Positions 63,679 through 64,000 of a stretch of 64,000 nucleotides of DNA are shown one piece after another. Position numbers and translations under genes: made by a program. The DNA comes from Ancylobacter novellus DSM 506 (GTDB taxonomy: Bacteria; Pseudomonadota; Alphaproteobacteria; Rhizobiales; Xanthobacteraceae), in NCBI RefSeq assembly GCF_000092925.1, contig NC_014217.1, forward strand, positions 4,464,001 through 4,528,000, read 5' to 3'. Position 1 is the stretch's first letter. Each line of letters opens with the position of its first letter. Under the pieces are notes generated by a model. It was not told the origin of the DNA. It did not search any database and was given only the letters and a program-made list of their open reading frames with translations.

Positions 63679-64000
63679 TGACGAATTCTCCATCGGCATG
63701 GCGTTCCATGCTGTTTGTTCCCGTCCTCAATGAACGCTTCCTCGCCCGTGCGGCGGAACGCGATGCGGACTGCATCCAACTCGACTTGGAGGATGCCATT
63801 CCTCCGGGCCAAAAGGAGGAGGCCCGCCGCGCCGTGGCGTCGGCGGCCGCGCGTCTCGCCGGGCAGGGGGTGGATGTGGTGGTGCGCATCAACCGGCCAT
63901 GGCGGCAGGCGACGGCCGACATCGAGGCCTCGATCTGCCCGCATGTCTGCTGTCTCACCCTGCCGAAAGTCCCCGATGCCTCCCATGTGCGCGCCATCGC
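63678..64000 (+). CDS. HpcH/HpaI-CitE family lyase (N-terminal fragment, cut by window end)
   Basis: The first 107 codons are present. RSMLFVPVLNERFLARAAERDADCIQLDLEDAIPPGQKEEAR is the CitE-type start, with metal and CoA-site residues in LDLEDA. Family members cleave citramalyl-CoA, malyl-CoA or HMG-CoA-like esters. Directly after a class III CoA-transferase, it probably cleaves the CoA ester made by that enzyme. Confidence 0.9.
   Translation, partial: MTNSPSAWRSMLFVPVLNERFLARAAERDADCIQLDLEDAIPPGQKEEARRAVASAAARLAGQGVDVVVRINRPWRQATADIEASICPHVCCLTLPKVPDASHVRAI

Overview
This is a high-GC window with short intergenic gaps and many ATGA-type stop/start overlaps. Gene content points to an alphaproteobacterium, most likely Hyphomicrobiales. 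The main pointers are a second aa3-type oxidase cluster resembling coxMNOP of Bradyrhizobium, TRAP and ABC importers, many LysR and FCD-GntR regulators, and CoxL-type molybdenum hydroxylase genes. The species cannot be fixed from sequence alone. No rRNA, tRNA or CRISPR array was seen.

Region 1 (1-17172) is the most interesting part. After the tail of a LivF-type ABC ATPase there is a minus-strand island. It encodes an M20 amidohydrolase, a luciferase-like (LLM) flavin/F420 oxidoreductase, a two-subunit class I CoA-transferase and a PLP fold-type II enzyme. Next come a complete late F420 pathway (fbiC, cofC, cofD, cofE) with an F420:NADP oxidoreductase, then a three-gene molybdenum hydroxylase whose [2Fe-2S] subunit is fused to a CoxG-like domain. 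A divergent pxpA/LamB gene closes it. Three intergenic palindromes built on CTATCATACTAA/TTAGTATGATAG sit in front of the transcription units, so the island looks like one regulon. I infer an F420-linked catabolic system, probably for an N-heterocycle or lactam, that I cannot match to a described pathway.

Region 2 (17350-22833) is a DUF2189 membrane protein and a cytochrome c oxidase operon with subunits II, I, two subunit III paralogues and a small subunit IV, behind a good sigma70-like promoter. Region 3 (22845-26225) has a LysR/metallo-beta-lactamase divergent pair, a PPOX-fold protein and two gene remnants.

Region 4 (26460-34781) is a minus-strand amino-acid/guanidino-compound operon: RidA, periplasmic binding protein, MmgE/PrpD, two permeases, ATPase, ureohydrolase and an ArgE-like deacetylase, with a divergent LysR. 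Region 5 (34782-35793) is a scar holding the end of an IS3-type transposase and a truncated DUF763 gene.

Region 6 (35794-49090) pairs ureidoglycolate lyase, a FadR-type GntR regulator, an imidase-like CE4 protein, an orphan small protein, a CobW GTPase, a hydantoinase, two SDRs, an epimerase and a complete dipeptide-type ABC importer. Four GGTC-N-GACC sites look like its operators. Region 7 (49339-55899) is a GntR regulator, an NMT1/SsuA-type ABC importer, a nitrilase-family hydrolase and a TRZ/ATZ-type amidohydrolase. Region 8 (56048-64000) starts with an MFS pseudogene, followed by aldehyde dehydrogenase, a DctPQM TRAP importer, a zinc alcohol dehydrogenase, a CaiB-type CoA-transferase and the start of a CitE-type lyase. 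The window is a row of importer-plus-degradation modules, mostly for nitrogenous or organic-acid substrates.
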